Assembly: GCA_024304875.1 (NCBI GenBank)
Contig: JAMWZF010000033.1
Coordinates: forward strand, 1 to 15,403
DNA from: Paracoccaceae bacterium
GTDB taxonomy: Bacteria; Pseudomonadota; Alphaproteobacteria; Rhodobacterales; Rhodobacteraceae
DNA length: 15,403 nt
Reading direction: 5' to 3'
Shown here: piece by piece, positions 7,172 to 15,403 of the stretch
Position numbering within the stretch: position 1 is the first letter of the stretch
Layout: each line of letters opens with the position of its first letter
The notes under the pieces: model-generated
Database searches by the model: none
What the model saw: the letters and a program-made list of their open reading frames with translations, nothing else
What the model was told of the DNA's origin: nothing
Made by a program: the position numbers and the translations under genes

Positions 7172-7570
7172 ATGATCGTGAGAGACATGAACAAGATCGT
7201 CGAGAACGACCGCGACCGCGTCGTCTCGGACGCCCAGTGGACCAGCGTGCGCATGCTGCTGGCCGACGACAAGATGGGGTTCTCGTTCCACATCACCTTC
7301 CTCGACGAAGGGTCGGAGCACACCTTCGAGTACAAGAACCACTTCGAGAGCGTCTACTGCATGCAGGGCAAGGGCTCGATCACCGACCTCGCCACCGGCG
7401 AGACGCACGAGATCAAGCCCGGCGTCATGTATGCCCTCGACAAGCACGACCGCCATGTCCTGCGCGCCGAGGAAGAGCTCATCATGGCCTGCTGCTTCAA
7501 CCCGCCGGTGACCGGCAATGAAGTGCACCGCGAGGACGGATCCTACGCAGCCCCCGAGGAGGTGGCCTGA
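7172..7570 (+). CDS. ectC: L-ectoine synthase EctC
   Basis: This 132-residue cupin catalyses cyclisation with water loss of N-gamma-acetyl-diaminobutyrate to ectoine. The MIVRDMNKIV start is that of the family. Metal ligands mapped in crystal structures correspond here to E59, Y87 and H95, and their spacing (28 and 8 residues) is conserved; the surrounding HFESVYCMQGKG and YALDKHDRHVLRA segments are intact. I chose the ATG at 7172 because it gives the family N-terminus and follows GGAG (7160-7163), which overlaps the end of ectB. The frame is open much further upstream, but only as a shadow of ectB. There are 5 bases between ectB and ectC and 1 base between ectC and ask, so translation is probably coupled. 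Confidence 0.97.
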   Translation: MIVRDMNKIVENDRDRVVSDAQWTSVRMLLADDKMGFSFHITFLDEGSEHTFEYKNHFESVYCMQGKGSITDLATGETHEIKPGVMYALDKHDRHVLRAEEELIMACCFNPPVTGNEVHREDGSYAAPEEVA

Positions 7571-7571
7571 G

Positions 7572-8999
7572 ATGGCCCATACCGTTGAAAAGATCGGCGG
7601 CACGTCGATGTCGCGTATCCACGAACTGAAGGACACGCTGATCATCGGGGACCGCGAAGGCGAGGATCTTTATGGCCGCGTCTTCGTGGTCTCCGCCTTC
7701 GGCGGGATCACCGACCTGCTGCTCGAGCACAAGAAATCGGGCGAGGCCGGCGTTTACGGCGCCTTCGCCAACGACAGCAGCGGCCACATCTGGCACGAGA
7801 AGCTGGACGAGGTCGCCAAGGCGATGACCGAGGCGCATGGCAAGGTCCTGAGCAACAAGGCCGACATCGAGCGGGCCGACGCCTTCGTCCACGACCGGGT
7901 GCTTGGCCTGCGCAACTGCCTGATCGACCTGCAGCGCCTGTGTTCCTACAGCCATTTCCGCCTGTCCCAGATGATGGGCCAGACCCGCGAGCTGGTCTCG
8001 GGCCTGGGCGAGGCCCATTCGGCCTTCGTCACCTCTCTCCTGCTTCAGCGGGACGGCGTGAACGCCCGGTTCGTCGACCTGTCCGGCTGGCGAGACGAGG
8101 GCGACATGAGCCTCGACGACCGGATCACGAGTGCCATGGCCGATATCGATGTGGCTTCCGAAATGCCCATCGTCACCGGCTACGCGCAATGCGCCGAGGG
8201 CCTGATGGGCGAGTACGACCGCGGCTATTCCGAGGTGACCTTTTCCAAGCTGGCGGCCCTCACGGGCGCCTCCGAGGCGATCATCCACAAGGAATTCCAC
8301 CTGTCCTCCGCCGATCCCAAGCTGGTCGGTGCCGAGAACGCCCGCAAGCTGGGCCGGACCAACTACGACGTGGCCGACCAGCTGTCGAATCTCGGCATGG
8401 AGGCGATCCACCCGAACGCTGCCAAGACCCTGCGGCAGGCGGAAATCCCGCTGCGCGTCGCCAACGCCTTCGACCCCGAGGACCCCGGCACCCTGATCGA
8501 CGACCAGCCGGCCGAAAGCCCGGCGGTGGAGATCGTGACCGGCCTCGACCTTCTGTCCTTCGAGGTCTTCGAACAGGACATGGTGGGCGTGAAGGGCTAC
8601 GATTCGACCATCCTCGACATCCTGACGCGCCACGGCGTGCGGATCGTCTCAAAGGTGTCGAACGCCAACACGATCACGCACTACGTCGACGCCTCGCTCA
8701 AGGTCATGCGGCGGGTCGAAAAGGACGTCTCCGCCCGCTATCCGTCGGCCGAGGTCTCCTCTCGGACCATCGGCATGGCCTCGGTCGTCGGGCGCGACAT
8801 GAACGGCCTGGCCGTCCTCAGCCGTGGCCTGACCGCCATCGCCGACGCCGGGCTGGAGGCGATCGGCGCCAGCCAGGGCCCGCGCAACGTGGACGTTCAG
8901 TTCATCATGGAGCGCGAGATGCTGGAGCCCGCCATCGTCGCCCTGCACCGGGCACTGGTGGAAGAACAAGGCTCACCGTCATTGGCCGCCGTGGCATAA
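7572..8999 (+). CDS. ask: Ectoine-specific aspartokinase (Ask_Ect)
   Basis: This 475-residue aspartokinase phosphorylates L-aspartate, the first step towards aspartate semialdehyde. The amino-acid-kinase domain opens with KIGGTSM (7-13, K7), has VSAFGGITDLLL (40-51), and carries a YSEVTFSKLAAL segment (219-230) that corresponds to the GGSD-T loop of ordinary aspartokinases, then SSADPKLV (245-252). Two ACT regulatory domains lie at about 330-378 and 400-455. Specialised Ask_Ect enzymes encoded inside ectoine operons are thought to escape normal lysine/threonine feedback so that precursor supply matches osmotic demand; this is knowledge of the group, not shown here. The start is the ATG one base after the ectC stop. 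It is the last gene before the terminator. Confidence 0.95.
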   Translation: MAHTVEKIGGTSMSRIHELKDTLIIGDREGEDLYGRVFVVSAFGGITDLLLEHKKSGEAGVYGAFANDSSGHIWHEKLDEVAKAMTEAHGKVLSNKADIERADAFVHDRVLGLRNCLIDLQRLCSYSHFRLSQMMGQTRELVSGLGEAHSAFVTSLLLQRDGVNARFVDLSGWRDEGDMSLDDRITSAMADIDVASEMPIVTGYAQCAEGLMGEYDRGYSEVTFSKLAALTGASEAIIHKEFHLSSADPKLVGAENARKLGRTNYDVADQLSNLGMEAIHPNAAKTLRQAEIPLRVANAFDPEDPGTLIDDQPAESPAVEIVTGLDLLSFEVFEQDMVGVKGYDSTILDILTRHGVRIVSKVSNANTITHYVDASLKVMRRVEKDVSARYPSAEVSSRTIGMASVVGRDMNGLAVLSRGLTAIADAGLEAIGASQGPRNVDVQFIMEREMLEPAIVALHRALVEEQGSPSLAAVA

Positions 9000-9026
9000 G
9001 AACCGCGGGAAAAGCCAAGACCTCAG

Positions 9027-9058
9027 ACCGGTCCGGGGACGCTCCCGGGCCGGTTTTT
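9027..9058 (+). terminator. Intrinsic terminator of the ectoine operon
   Basis: ACCGGTCCGGG (9027-9037) pairs with CCCGGGCCGGT (9043-9053) apart from a wobble and a small interior loop, and is followed by a run of five T (9053-9058 region, GGTTTTTCC). It begins 27 bases after the ask stop. The convergent cueR gene ends just beyond, but there is no T-run on the minus side, so it acts mainly for the plus strand. Confidence 0.85.
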
Positions 9059-9074
9059 CCTTGCGCCGGGCGCC

Positions 9075-9461
9075 CTAATGCGTCGAGAGGCTGTCGAGGA
9101 TCGCGCATTCCGGCGCATCGTCGCCGTGGCATTGGCCGATGAGGGTCTCGAGCCGCGCCTCGAGCTGGCGCAGCTGGTCGATCCTGGACCGCACGGCAGC
9201 GAGGTTCTGGACCGCGAGGTCGCGGACGTTCCGGCTCGCCCGGCCCGGATCGTCGTTCATCTGAAGCAGGCGGCGGCATTCCTCGAGCCCGAAGCCGAGG
9301 TGCCTCGCCTGCGCGAGAAAACGCAAGGTCTCGATCTGGTCCGGGCCGAAGTCGCGGTACCCGTTCCGCGCCCGGTCCGCCTCGAAGAGGCCGATCTCCT
9401 CGTAGTAGCGGATCGTCTTGACCGGCAGGCCGGTCTCCTTGGCGGCGCGTCCGATGTTCAT
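9075..9461 (-). CDS. cueR: Cu(I)-responsive MerR-family activator CueR/HmrR
   Basis: This 128-residue MerR regulator senses cytoplasmic Cu(I) and activates copper-export genes by bending over-spaced promoters. The N-terminal winged helix shows MNIGRAAKETGLPVKTIRYY and NGYRDF; the middle is the long dimerisation helix (about 77-108). The metal loop has C111 and C119 separated by seven residues (CHGDDAPEC), the spacing of E. coli CueR C112/C120 and typical of monovalent-metal sensors. I chose the ATG at 9461 rather than an in-frame ATG six codons upstream because AAAGGAG (minus strand, 9470-9476) lies 8 bases before it and the family starts MNIG. It follows copA by 65 bases on the same strand and may be read both from copA and from its own promoter. 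Confidence 0.95.
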   Translation of the reverse strand: MNIGRAAKETGLPVKTIRYYEEIGLFEADRARNGYRDFGPDQIETLRFLAQARHLGFGLEECRRLLQMNDDPGRASRNVRDLAVQNLAAVRSRIDQLRQLEARLETLIGQCHGDDAPECAILDSLSTH

Positions 9462-9482
9462 GGGGCAGGCTCCTTTCACTTC

Positions 9483-9513
9483 AGGATAAAGGGTCCGACG
9501 TCACAAGGGTCAA
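9483..9513 (-). promoter_or_regulatory. Probable MerR-type promoter of cueR
   Basis: On the minus strand TTGACC (9508-9513) and TATCCT (9483-9488) are separated by 19 bases (9489-9507), the long spacing that MerR-family proteins correct. The spacer has GACGTC at its centre, but its outer dyad is much weaker than that in front of copA. A start about 7 bases after the -10 would leave the ribosome-binding site at the very 5' end of the mRNA, which is a point of doubt. Confidence 0.45.
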
Positions 9514-9526
9514 GGCGGCCAATCCC

Positions 9527-11980
<2,454 letters not shown>

Positions 11981-12016
11981 GACGGGACCTTTCCTTCTCC
12001 GAGGTATCCGGCCCTT

Positions 12017-12047
12017 TAGATGGGGCTTCCAGTAACTGGAGGGTCAA
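12017..12047 (-). promoter_or_regulatory. CueR/HmrR-controlled copA promoter
   Basis: On the minus strand TTGACC (-35, 12042-12047) and CATCTA (-10, 12017-12022) are separated by exactly 19 bases. The spacer holds the near-perfect palindrome TCCAGT-A-ACTGGA (plus strand 12028-12040), which matches the CTTCCAGTnACTGGAAG consensus of CueR/HmrR boxes. The start of copA is 37 bases downstream of the -10. This is a textbook MerR-family promoter and supports the regulator call. Confidence 0.9.
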
Positions 12048-12110
12048 GGGCTATCTTGGGCTGTCCGCAATCGGCGCAGAAACCGGCTCGATCGGTATCG
12101 GCTCCCGGAG

Positions 12111-12137
12111 CGGCGAAGGCGCGAGGGGCCTTCGCCG
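12111..12137. repeat. Strong hairpin in the gap between the copper module and the right-end genes
   Basis: CGGCGAAGGC (12111-12120) and its exact reverse complement GCCTTCGCCG (12128-12137) flank a 7-base loop. No T-run follows on either strand. It lies in a stretch of about 130 bases (12048-12183) in which I see no gene. It might be a Rho-assisted transcription end, a protein site, or the trace of a junction between regions. Confidence 0.5.
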
Positions 12138-12183
12138 AGCGGCCGGCCTGCCTGCTTTGTACGGATCCGGACCTTGACAGCAG

Positions 12184-12417
12184 GTGCGGCCGCCCCCGAC
12201 ACTCGGCCGGGGTGAGACGGGAACGGATTGGGAGTTGGGAAAGATCAGGGATTGGCTCCGGAGCCTGGCCCCGGAGCCACAATGCACATGGTGCGGCAAA
12301 TCCTTCGAGATCCACCCGGACGGAGGTCCGGGTCGGTTTTGCGCCTGCGAGGCTGGCGCACCGCCCGAAACGAGGACCGGGATGCCTGACGGCACCCAGG
12401 AGCCGCCGATCAGGTGA
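12184..12417 (+). CDS. Small ORF with a zinc-ribbon-like cysteine motif, possibly degenerate
   Basis: This 77-codon frame starts with GTG; a TTG at 12235 is an alternative start. Its middle reads CTWCGKSFEIHPDGGPGRFC, resembling the CxWCGxxF...GG...RFCSxxC zinc-binding motif of small proteins that I associate with alphaproteobacterial chromosomes and mobile elements. The last cysteine pair is irregular (FCAC instead of FCSxxC), so a functional site is doubtful and the ORF may be a remnant. No good ribosome-binding site is seen at the GTG. The TGA stop overlaps the end of the convergent 837-residue gene by 8 bases. The cysteine pattern is the only reason to prefer this frame over others in the gap. 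Confidence 0.35.
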   Translation: MRPPPTLGRGETGTDWELGKIRDWLRSLAPEPQCTWCGKSFEIHPDGGPGRFCACEAGAPPETRTGMPDGTQEPPIR

Positions 12418-14923
12418 TCGACAGGCCCCGCGCCGTCATGCGGGTCCGACTGCGCTGGTAGATCGCTTCCAGCGCCGCGGCATCCTTGTAGGTCGGAAAG
12501 ATGATCGCCTCGGCCAGAAGCGGTTGGTTCACCCAGTTCGAGCTGTTGTAGAACAGGTTGCCGAGACCGATGTTGACCCCGCTCACCGTGCCGCCTGAGG
12601 TTCCCGTGGCGACATAGGACGAGGTGGCGTTTCCGACGAACCGGGTCTGAAGGCTGTTCTCCTGGTCGATGGCTTCAGCCACGAAATACCAGGTGTTCGC
12701 CAGACCCGCCTGTCCGGTGTCGCTCGCGCCGTAGACATCCGGGCGGTTGAAGACGACGGACGAGTTCTTGTAGATGCCCCCCTCGTCATCGAAGGATCCG
12801 ATGATCAGGCGTCGGTTGGCGGTGGCCGAGAAGACCGCGCACATCGTCTGCACCGGCTGCTGCGCGATCCCGGTGTCGAGGCCGTTGCCGAACCCGACTT
12901 CCGGCCTCACGTAGTTCGTGGCGATGAGCGGCGGCGCCGCGACGGTCACGCTCCGGCCCGAGACCTGGTCCGAAATCGCGGGGTAGTCCGATCCGAACAG
13001 CCAGTGCGCCGTCGCGCCGCTCTCCGCGTCGGGCAGCGGATAGGAGACGCCCGCCGCTATGGCGCCGGTTGCCGCGCTTTCCGCAGCGTCCATCCCCTCC
13101 GTGCTCGTGACGGTCTGCACCACGGTCAGGGTTTCGCCGAGGTCCGCCTCGACCAGTGCGTAACTGGCGAGTGTGGCGCCGCCGATCGGGGTCCCGCTTC
13201 GGTGCCATTGCCACGTCGTCACGGGGGTCGGCAGACCCGCGACTCCAGCCGGCACGGCGGTCAGGATTTCGCCCGTCTCCTCCGTGCCCGAGATCGTGGG
13301 CACCCCGCTCAGCGACGGGGCGACGGGCACCAGTGCCGCCGCGTCGGGAATGGCGTCCACGAACCTGCTTCCGATGGCCCGCACGCCCGCCGCATTGTAG
13401 TGCAGGTTGTCGCTGGAGCCCAGATCGCCGGTCGCGACCACGGCGGAGTGGGCAAGCCGGTTGGGCGTGTCCGCGATGGCCGCGTTGATGAGAGCTTGCG
13501 GCGCGTTGCTGTGGTAGATCTCCGAAAGGACGAAGGGCAGGGCATCCGCTCCCGCGATGTCCGAGCGCATCGCGGTGGCCATTTCGTCGAAGGCGGCGGC
13601 GTATTGCTCGGTCGTGTAGCCCGCAAAGGCGTCCGCCTCACCTTGCAGCCAGAACGCGCATTCGATGCCGATGCCGTATTCGGTAATGGCGGAATTGGCG
13701 AGAGCCACGGCGTCGTCGTATCGGGTGTCGCCCGGCCCCCAGTCGTTGCCGCCGAAGCCCGTCCCGCCCCATGCGGCGAGCAGGACGACGATCTTCCTGC
13801 CGGGATTTTGAGCCGCAAGGTCGATGACCGTCTGAAGGTCGGGACCCATGCCGTCCGGGGTCGTGCCGCCGGGATTGCCGCCCGCGAAGCTGAGCGCCGT
13901 CTCGGTCGTGCCATCCCATTCGAAGGCATTGGCCGGGTAGTCCGCGCCGCCGTCGTAGTTCGTCCGCCGGGTCATGTTGGACTGGCCCATGAACAGAAGA
14001 AGCGCCGGTCCTGCGGACGCCGCCGCGATCGTGCCGGTCGCCGCGCTTTCCGCGCTGTCCGATCCGCTCCCGTTGGTTTCGGTCTGCACGACGGTCAGGC
14101 TCGTCCCCTCATCTGCTTGGGCGAGGGTATAGGTGCTGGCCGTGGCCCCCGGGATCGCGACCCCGTCCCGTTCCCACTGCCAGGTGCGGATGGGGGGCGG
14201 CGCGCCGGTGACGGAGGCGGGCGCGGCGGCGAGGGTCTGACCGACGGCTTCCGTGCCGCTGATGGTGGGAAGGCCGGTGACGGAGGGCGCCGCGAGGTCG
14301 GCATCAACGACCTCCGAGCCGGACGCCGCGTCGGTGCCCTGCGAGTTGCCTGCGGTCAGGACCCATGCCACGGTCTGGGCTTCGGTGCTGGACGGAACCT
14401 CGTAGTGGGCCTCGAATGTGCCGCCGCCGCCGAGCGACGCCGCCCCGGAGACATCCACCCCGTCGAGGGTCAGGCTGGTGAGCGCGACCGAGGGCGCGGG
14501 GTGGCCGCTCAGGGTCCCGACGCCGATTGTCAGGGTGCGGCCGGAGAGGCTGGCCACTGCGGTGAGGGACGGAGCGCCGAGGGCCGTGCCGATCGTCCCG
14601 GTCGGGGCGCTCTCCGCCATGTCGCTGCCCGTGTCGTTGGTCTCGGTCTGCACGACGGTGAGGGTCTGGCCGACATCCGCTTCGACCAGCGTGTACGTGG
14701 CCGAGTCGGCTCCAGTGACCGGCGTGCCGGACCGCTTCCACTGCCAGGTCCGTGTCGGTGTCGGATGACCGGCGCGAAGGGCAGGGCCGGCCGTCAGGGT
14801 CTGGCCCAGGTTTTCGATCCCCGAGATGGTCGGGATGCCGGCAATGGTGGCGGCGACGGGATCCGGGCTGTCCGGCAACCGGCCCCCGCTGCTTCTGCGG
14901 GCTCTGCTACGGGTCCGGCTCAT
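12410..14923 (-). CDS. Modular Ig-like / SASA acetylesterase / lectin-like protein (tail-fibre-like)
   Basis: This 837-residue protein has a basic N-terminus (1-15) with no signal peptide, an Ig-like module (23-113), a different beta-rich module (117-208), a second Ig-like module (213-303), a SASA/SGNH hydrolase domain (306-530), a third Ig-like module (536-625), and a C-terminal region (628-837) that looks like a concanavalin-type lectin fold (HWLFGSDYPAISDQ..., ...GGIYKNSS...). The hydrolase keeps every catalytic block: GQSN with S315, WLQGEAD with E429, and D505-N-L-H508. SASA enzymes remove O-acetyl groups from sialic acids or other polysaccharide sugars, so an enzyme acting on acetylated surface glycan is inferred. 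The start overlaps the upstream 107-residue gene's stop (TGATG). Missing secretion signal plus adhesive modules favour a phage tail or decoration role; a host protein exported by a C-terminal or holin route is the alternative. Confidence 0.82.
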   Translation of the reverse strand: MSRTRSRARRSSGGRLPDSPDPVAATIAGIPTISGIENLGQTLTAGPALRAGHPTPTRTWQWKRSGTPVTGADSATYTLVEADVGQTLTVVQTETNDTGSDMAESAPTGTIGTALGAPSLTAVASLSGRTLTIGVGTLSGHPAPSVALTSLTLDGVDVSGAASLGGGGTFEAHYEVPSSTEAQTVAWVLTAGNSQGTDAASGSEVVDADLAAPSVTGLPTISGTEAVGQTLAAAPASVTGAPPPIRTWQWERDGVAIPGATASTYTLAQADEGTSLTVVQTETNGSGSDSAESAATGTIAAASAGPALLLFMGQSNMTRRTNYDGGADYPANAFEWDGTTETALSFAGGNPGGTTPDGMGPDLQTVIDLAAQNPGRKIVVLLAAWGGTGFGGNDWGPGDTRYDDAVALANSAITEYGIGIECAFWLQGEADAFAGYTTEQYAAAFDEMATAMRSDIAGADALPFVLSEIYHSNAPQALINAAIADTPNRLAHSAVVATGDLGSSDNLHYNAAGVRAIGSRFVDAIPDAAALVPVAPSLSGVPTISGTEETGEILTAVPAGVAGLPTPVTTWQWHRSGTPIGGATLASYALVEADLGETLTVVQTVTSTEGMDAAESAATGAIAAGVSYPLPDAESGATAHWLFGSDYPAISDQVSGRSVTVAAPPLIATNYVRPEVGFGNGLDTGIAQQPVQTMCAVFSATANRRLIIGSFDDEGGIYKNSSVVFNRPDVYGASDTGQAGLANTWYFVAEAIDQENSLQTRFVGNATSSYVATGTSGGTVSGVNIGLGNLFYNSSNWVNQPLLAEAIIFPTYKDAAALEAIYQRSRTRMTARGLSIT
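13049..14857 (-). repeat. Three Ig-like coding repeats of about 270 bp
   Basis: Units at 14585-14857, 14015-14287 and 13049-13318 encode three modules that align without gaps over 85 residues. Shared blocks are PTISG, TWQW, TLxVVQT and AESAxTGxI. The first two are separated by an unrelated module and the third lies beyond the esterase domain, so the family is interspersed rather than tandem. The similarity is also visible at DNA level (for example in the segments encoding TVVQT and AES). Such units are prone to recombination, giving domain shuffling. Confidence 0.85.
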
Positions 14924-15246
14924 CAGAAGATCGCCCCGTCCTCGACTTTCGCGCCGACCGGCAACTCGGTGAAGGCGTCCGGTCCGCCGACGTCGATCCG
15001 CTCTCCCGGAAGGATCACGTCTCCCGCGGAGGTGACCGTGCCGTTGATCGCGGTCGCGGACACGTCCGGGGCGGTGCCGACAGCGTACCGGCGGGCCGTA
15101 CTGCCGGAGTTCCGTATGATGAAGTACTGGCCTCGTTCCGTGATCTCGATGGTGCTGGTGGACCCGTCCGCGACATCCTCTGACGCAAGGGCCAGACCGA
15201 CGAAATCGGAATAGGTGCTGGGGTAGATGGAGACGTGAAGAGCCAT
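14923..15246 (-). CDS. 107-residue protein of unknown function coupled to the modular esterase gene
   Basis: I do not recognise this protein. It is short, acidic and predicted to be mostly beta strand (EITERGQYFIIRNSGS, then RRYAVGTAPDVSATAING), with a glycine/valine-rich end VGGPDAFTELPVGAKVEDGAIF; there are no cysteines, signal peptide or membrane segment. The middle resembles a small jelly-roll or decoration-type domain (a vertex, head-fibre or tail-accessory protein would fit), but that is only an impression. AAAGGA lies 7 bases before the ATG, giving a secure start. Its TGA overlaps the ATG of the 837-residue gene by one base, so the two are translationally coupled and probably work together. 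Confidence 0.75.
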   Translation of the reverse strand: MALHVSIYPSTYSDFVGLALASEDVADGSTSTIEITERGQYFIIRNSGSTARRYAVGTAPDVSATAINGTVTSAGDVILPGERIDVGGPDAFTELPVGAKVEDGAIF

Positions 15247-15403
15247 GGCAGGGTCCTTTCGGAAAATCGGGGCGGGCGGCCGGTCTGCGTCGAGGGTGGC
15301 AAACCCGAACAGGGCGCTATGGAGACGGTGACCGGCCTTCGGGGGCGTCGGGACAGACGAGCATCCTGATTACCCGGCCGTGGTAAACGCCCCCTTCACC
15401 CAC
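15247..15403 (-). other. Right-edge stretch; possible end of an upstream gene
   Basis: This is the leader of the 107-residue gene. Two minus-strand frames entering from the right edge could each be the end of a further gene: one ends WVKGAFTTAG with TAA at 15370-15372, the other ends at TAG 15317-15319. The first has a more protein-like composition, but ten residues cannot decide. No convincing promoter is seen, which agrees with the genes being part of a longer operon that starts outside the window. Confidence 0.25.

Noticed and set aside
12174..12179. TTGACA that looks like a -35 element ahead of the small cysteine-motif ORF
   Set aside because: No -10-like sequence is found 15-19 bases downstream; the following DNA is nearly all G and C.
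12016..12315. Minus-strand 99-codon frame containing CADCGQ
   Set aside because: It runs through the copA promoter, has no ribosome-binding site and only one isolated CxxC pair, so it is probably chance.
13004..15214. Plus-strand open frame of 736 codons opposite the modular esterase
   Set aside because: Its apparent repeats are the reverse complement of the Ig-like coding repeats; the minus-strand frame has an intact catalytic triad and a ribosome-binding site chain.

Overview
The window (about 15.4 kb, very GC-rich) looks like chromosomal DNA of a marine or halotolerant alphaproteobacterium, most likely of the Rhodobacter/Roseobacter group. This is inferred from the base composition, the ectABC-ask gene order, the CueR/HmrR-type copper box and the YHS-bearing CopA. 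No rRNA, tRNA, transposase, integrase or CRISPR array is visible.

Left part (1-3592): a minus-strand cpdB-type 2',3'-cyclic-nucleotide phosphodiesterase/3'-nucleotidase without a visible signal peptide diverges from nudC (NADH pyrophosphatase / NAD-RNA decapping Nudix enzyme), which is followed by an SRPBCC-fold protein. The 133-bp divergent control region is AT-rich and carries an inverted repeat and a leader hairpin. The SRPBCC gene converges on a class IV aminotransferase so tightly that the two stop codons share a CTAG palindrome.

Centre (3589-9058): a minus-strand pair (a MarR-type regulator translationally coupled to the class IV aminotransferase) diverges from a complete ectoine operon, ectA-ectB-ectC-ask. 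The operon makes the osmoprotectant ectoine from aspartate semialdehyde and carries its own aspartokinase to supply precursor. No ectD (hydroxylase) is present. The ~240-bp divergent region holds a perfect dyad (10-bp arms, 5-bp spacer) that is a strong operator candidate for the MarR protein, which may be EctR. The operon ends in an intrinsic terminator.

Right-centre (9075-12047): a copper-efflux module on the minus strand. It consists of copA, with two YHS domains and a heavy-metal-binding domain in place of the usual N-terminal HMA domains, and cueR downstream. Both genes are preceded by TTGACC-N19-(-10) promoters, the over-long spacer typical of MerR-family activation. The copA promoter has a textbook CueR/HmrR dyad.

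Right end (12048-15403): a region of different character. It contains a gene-poor stretch with a strong hairpin and a small cysteine-motif ORF, then an 837-residue modular protein (Ig-like repeats, a SASA/SGNH acetylesterase domain with all catalytic blocks, and a C-terminal lectin-like domain). This is coupled by a 1-base overlap to a 107-residue protein of unknown function. The layout resembles a phage tail-fibre or surface-polysaccharide-modifying cassette continuing beyond the right edge; that reading is inference.
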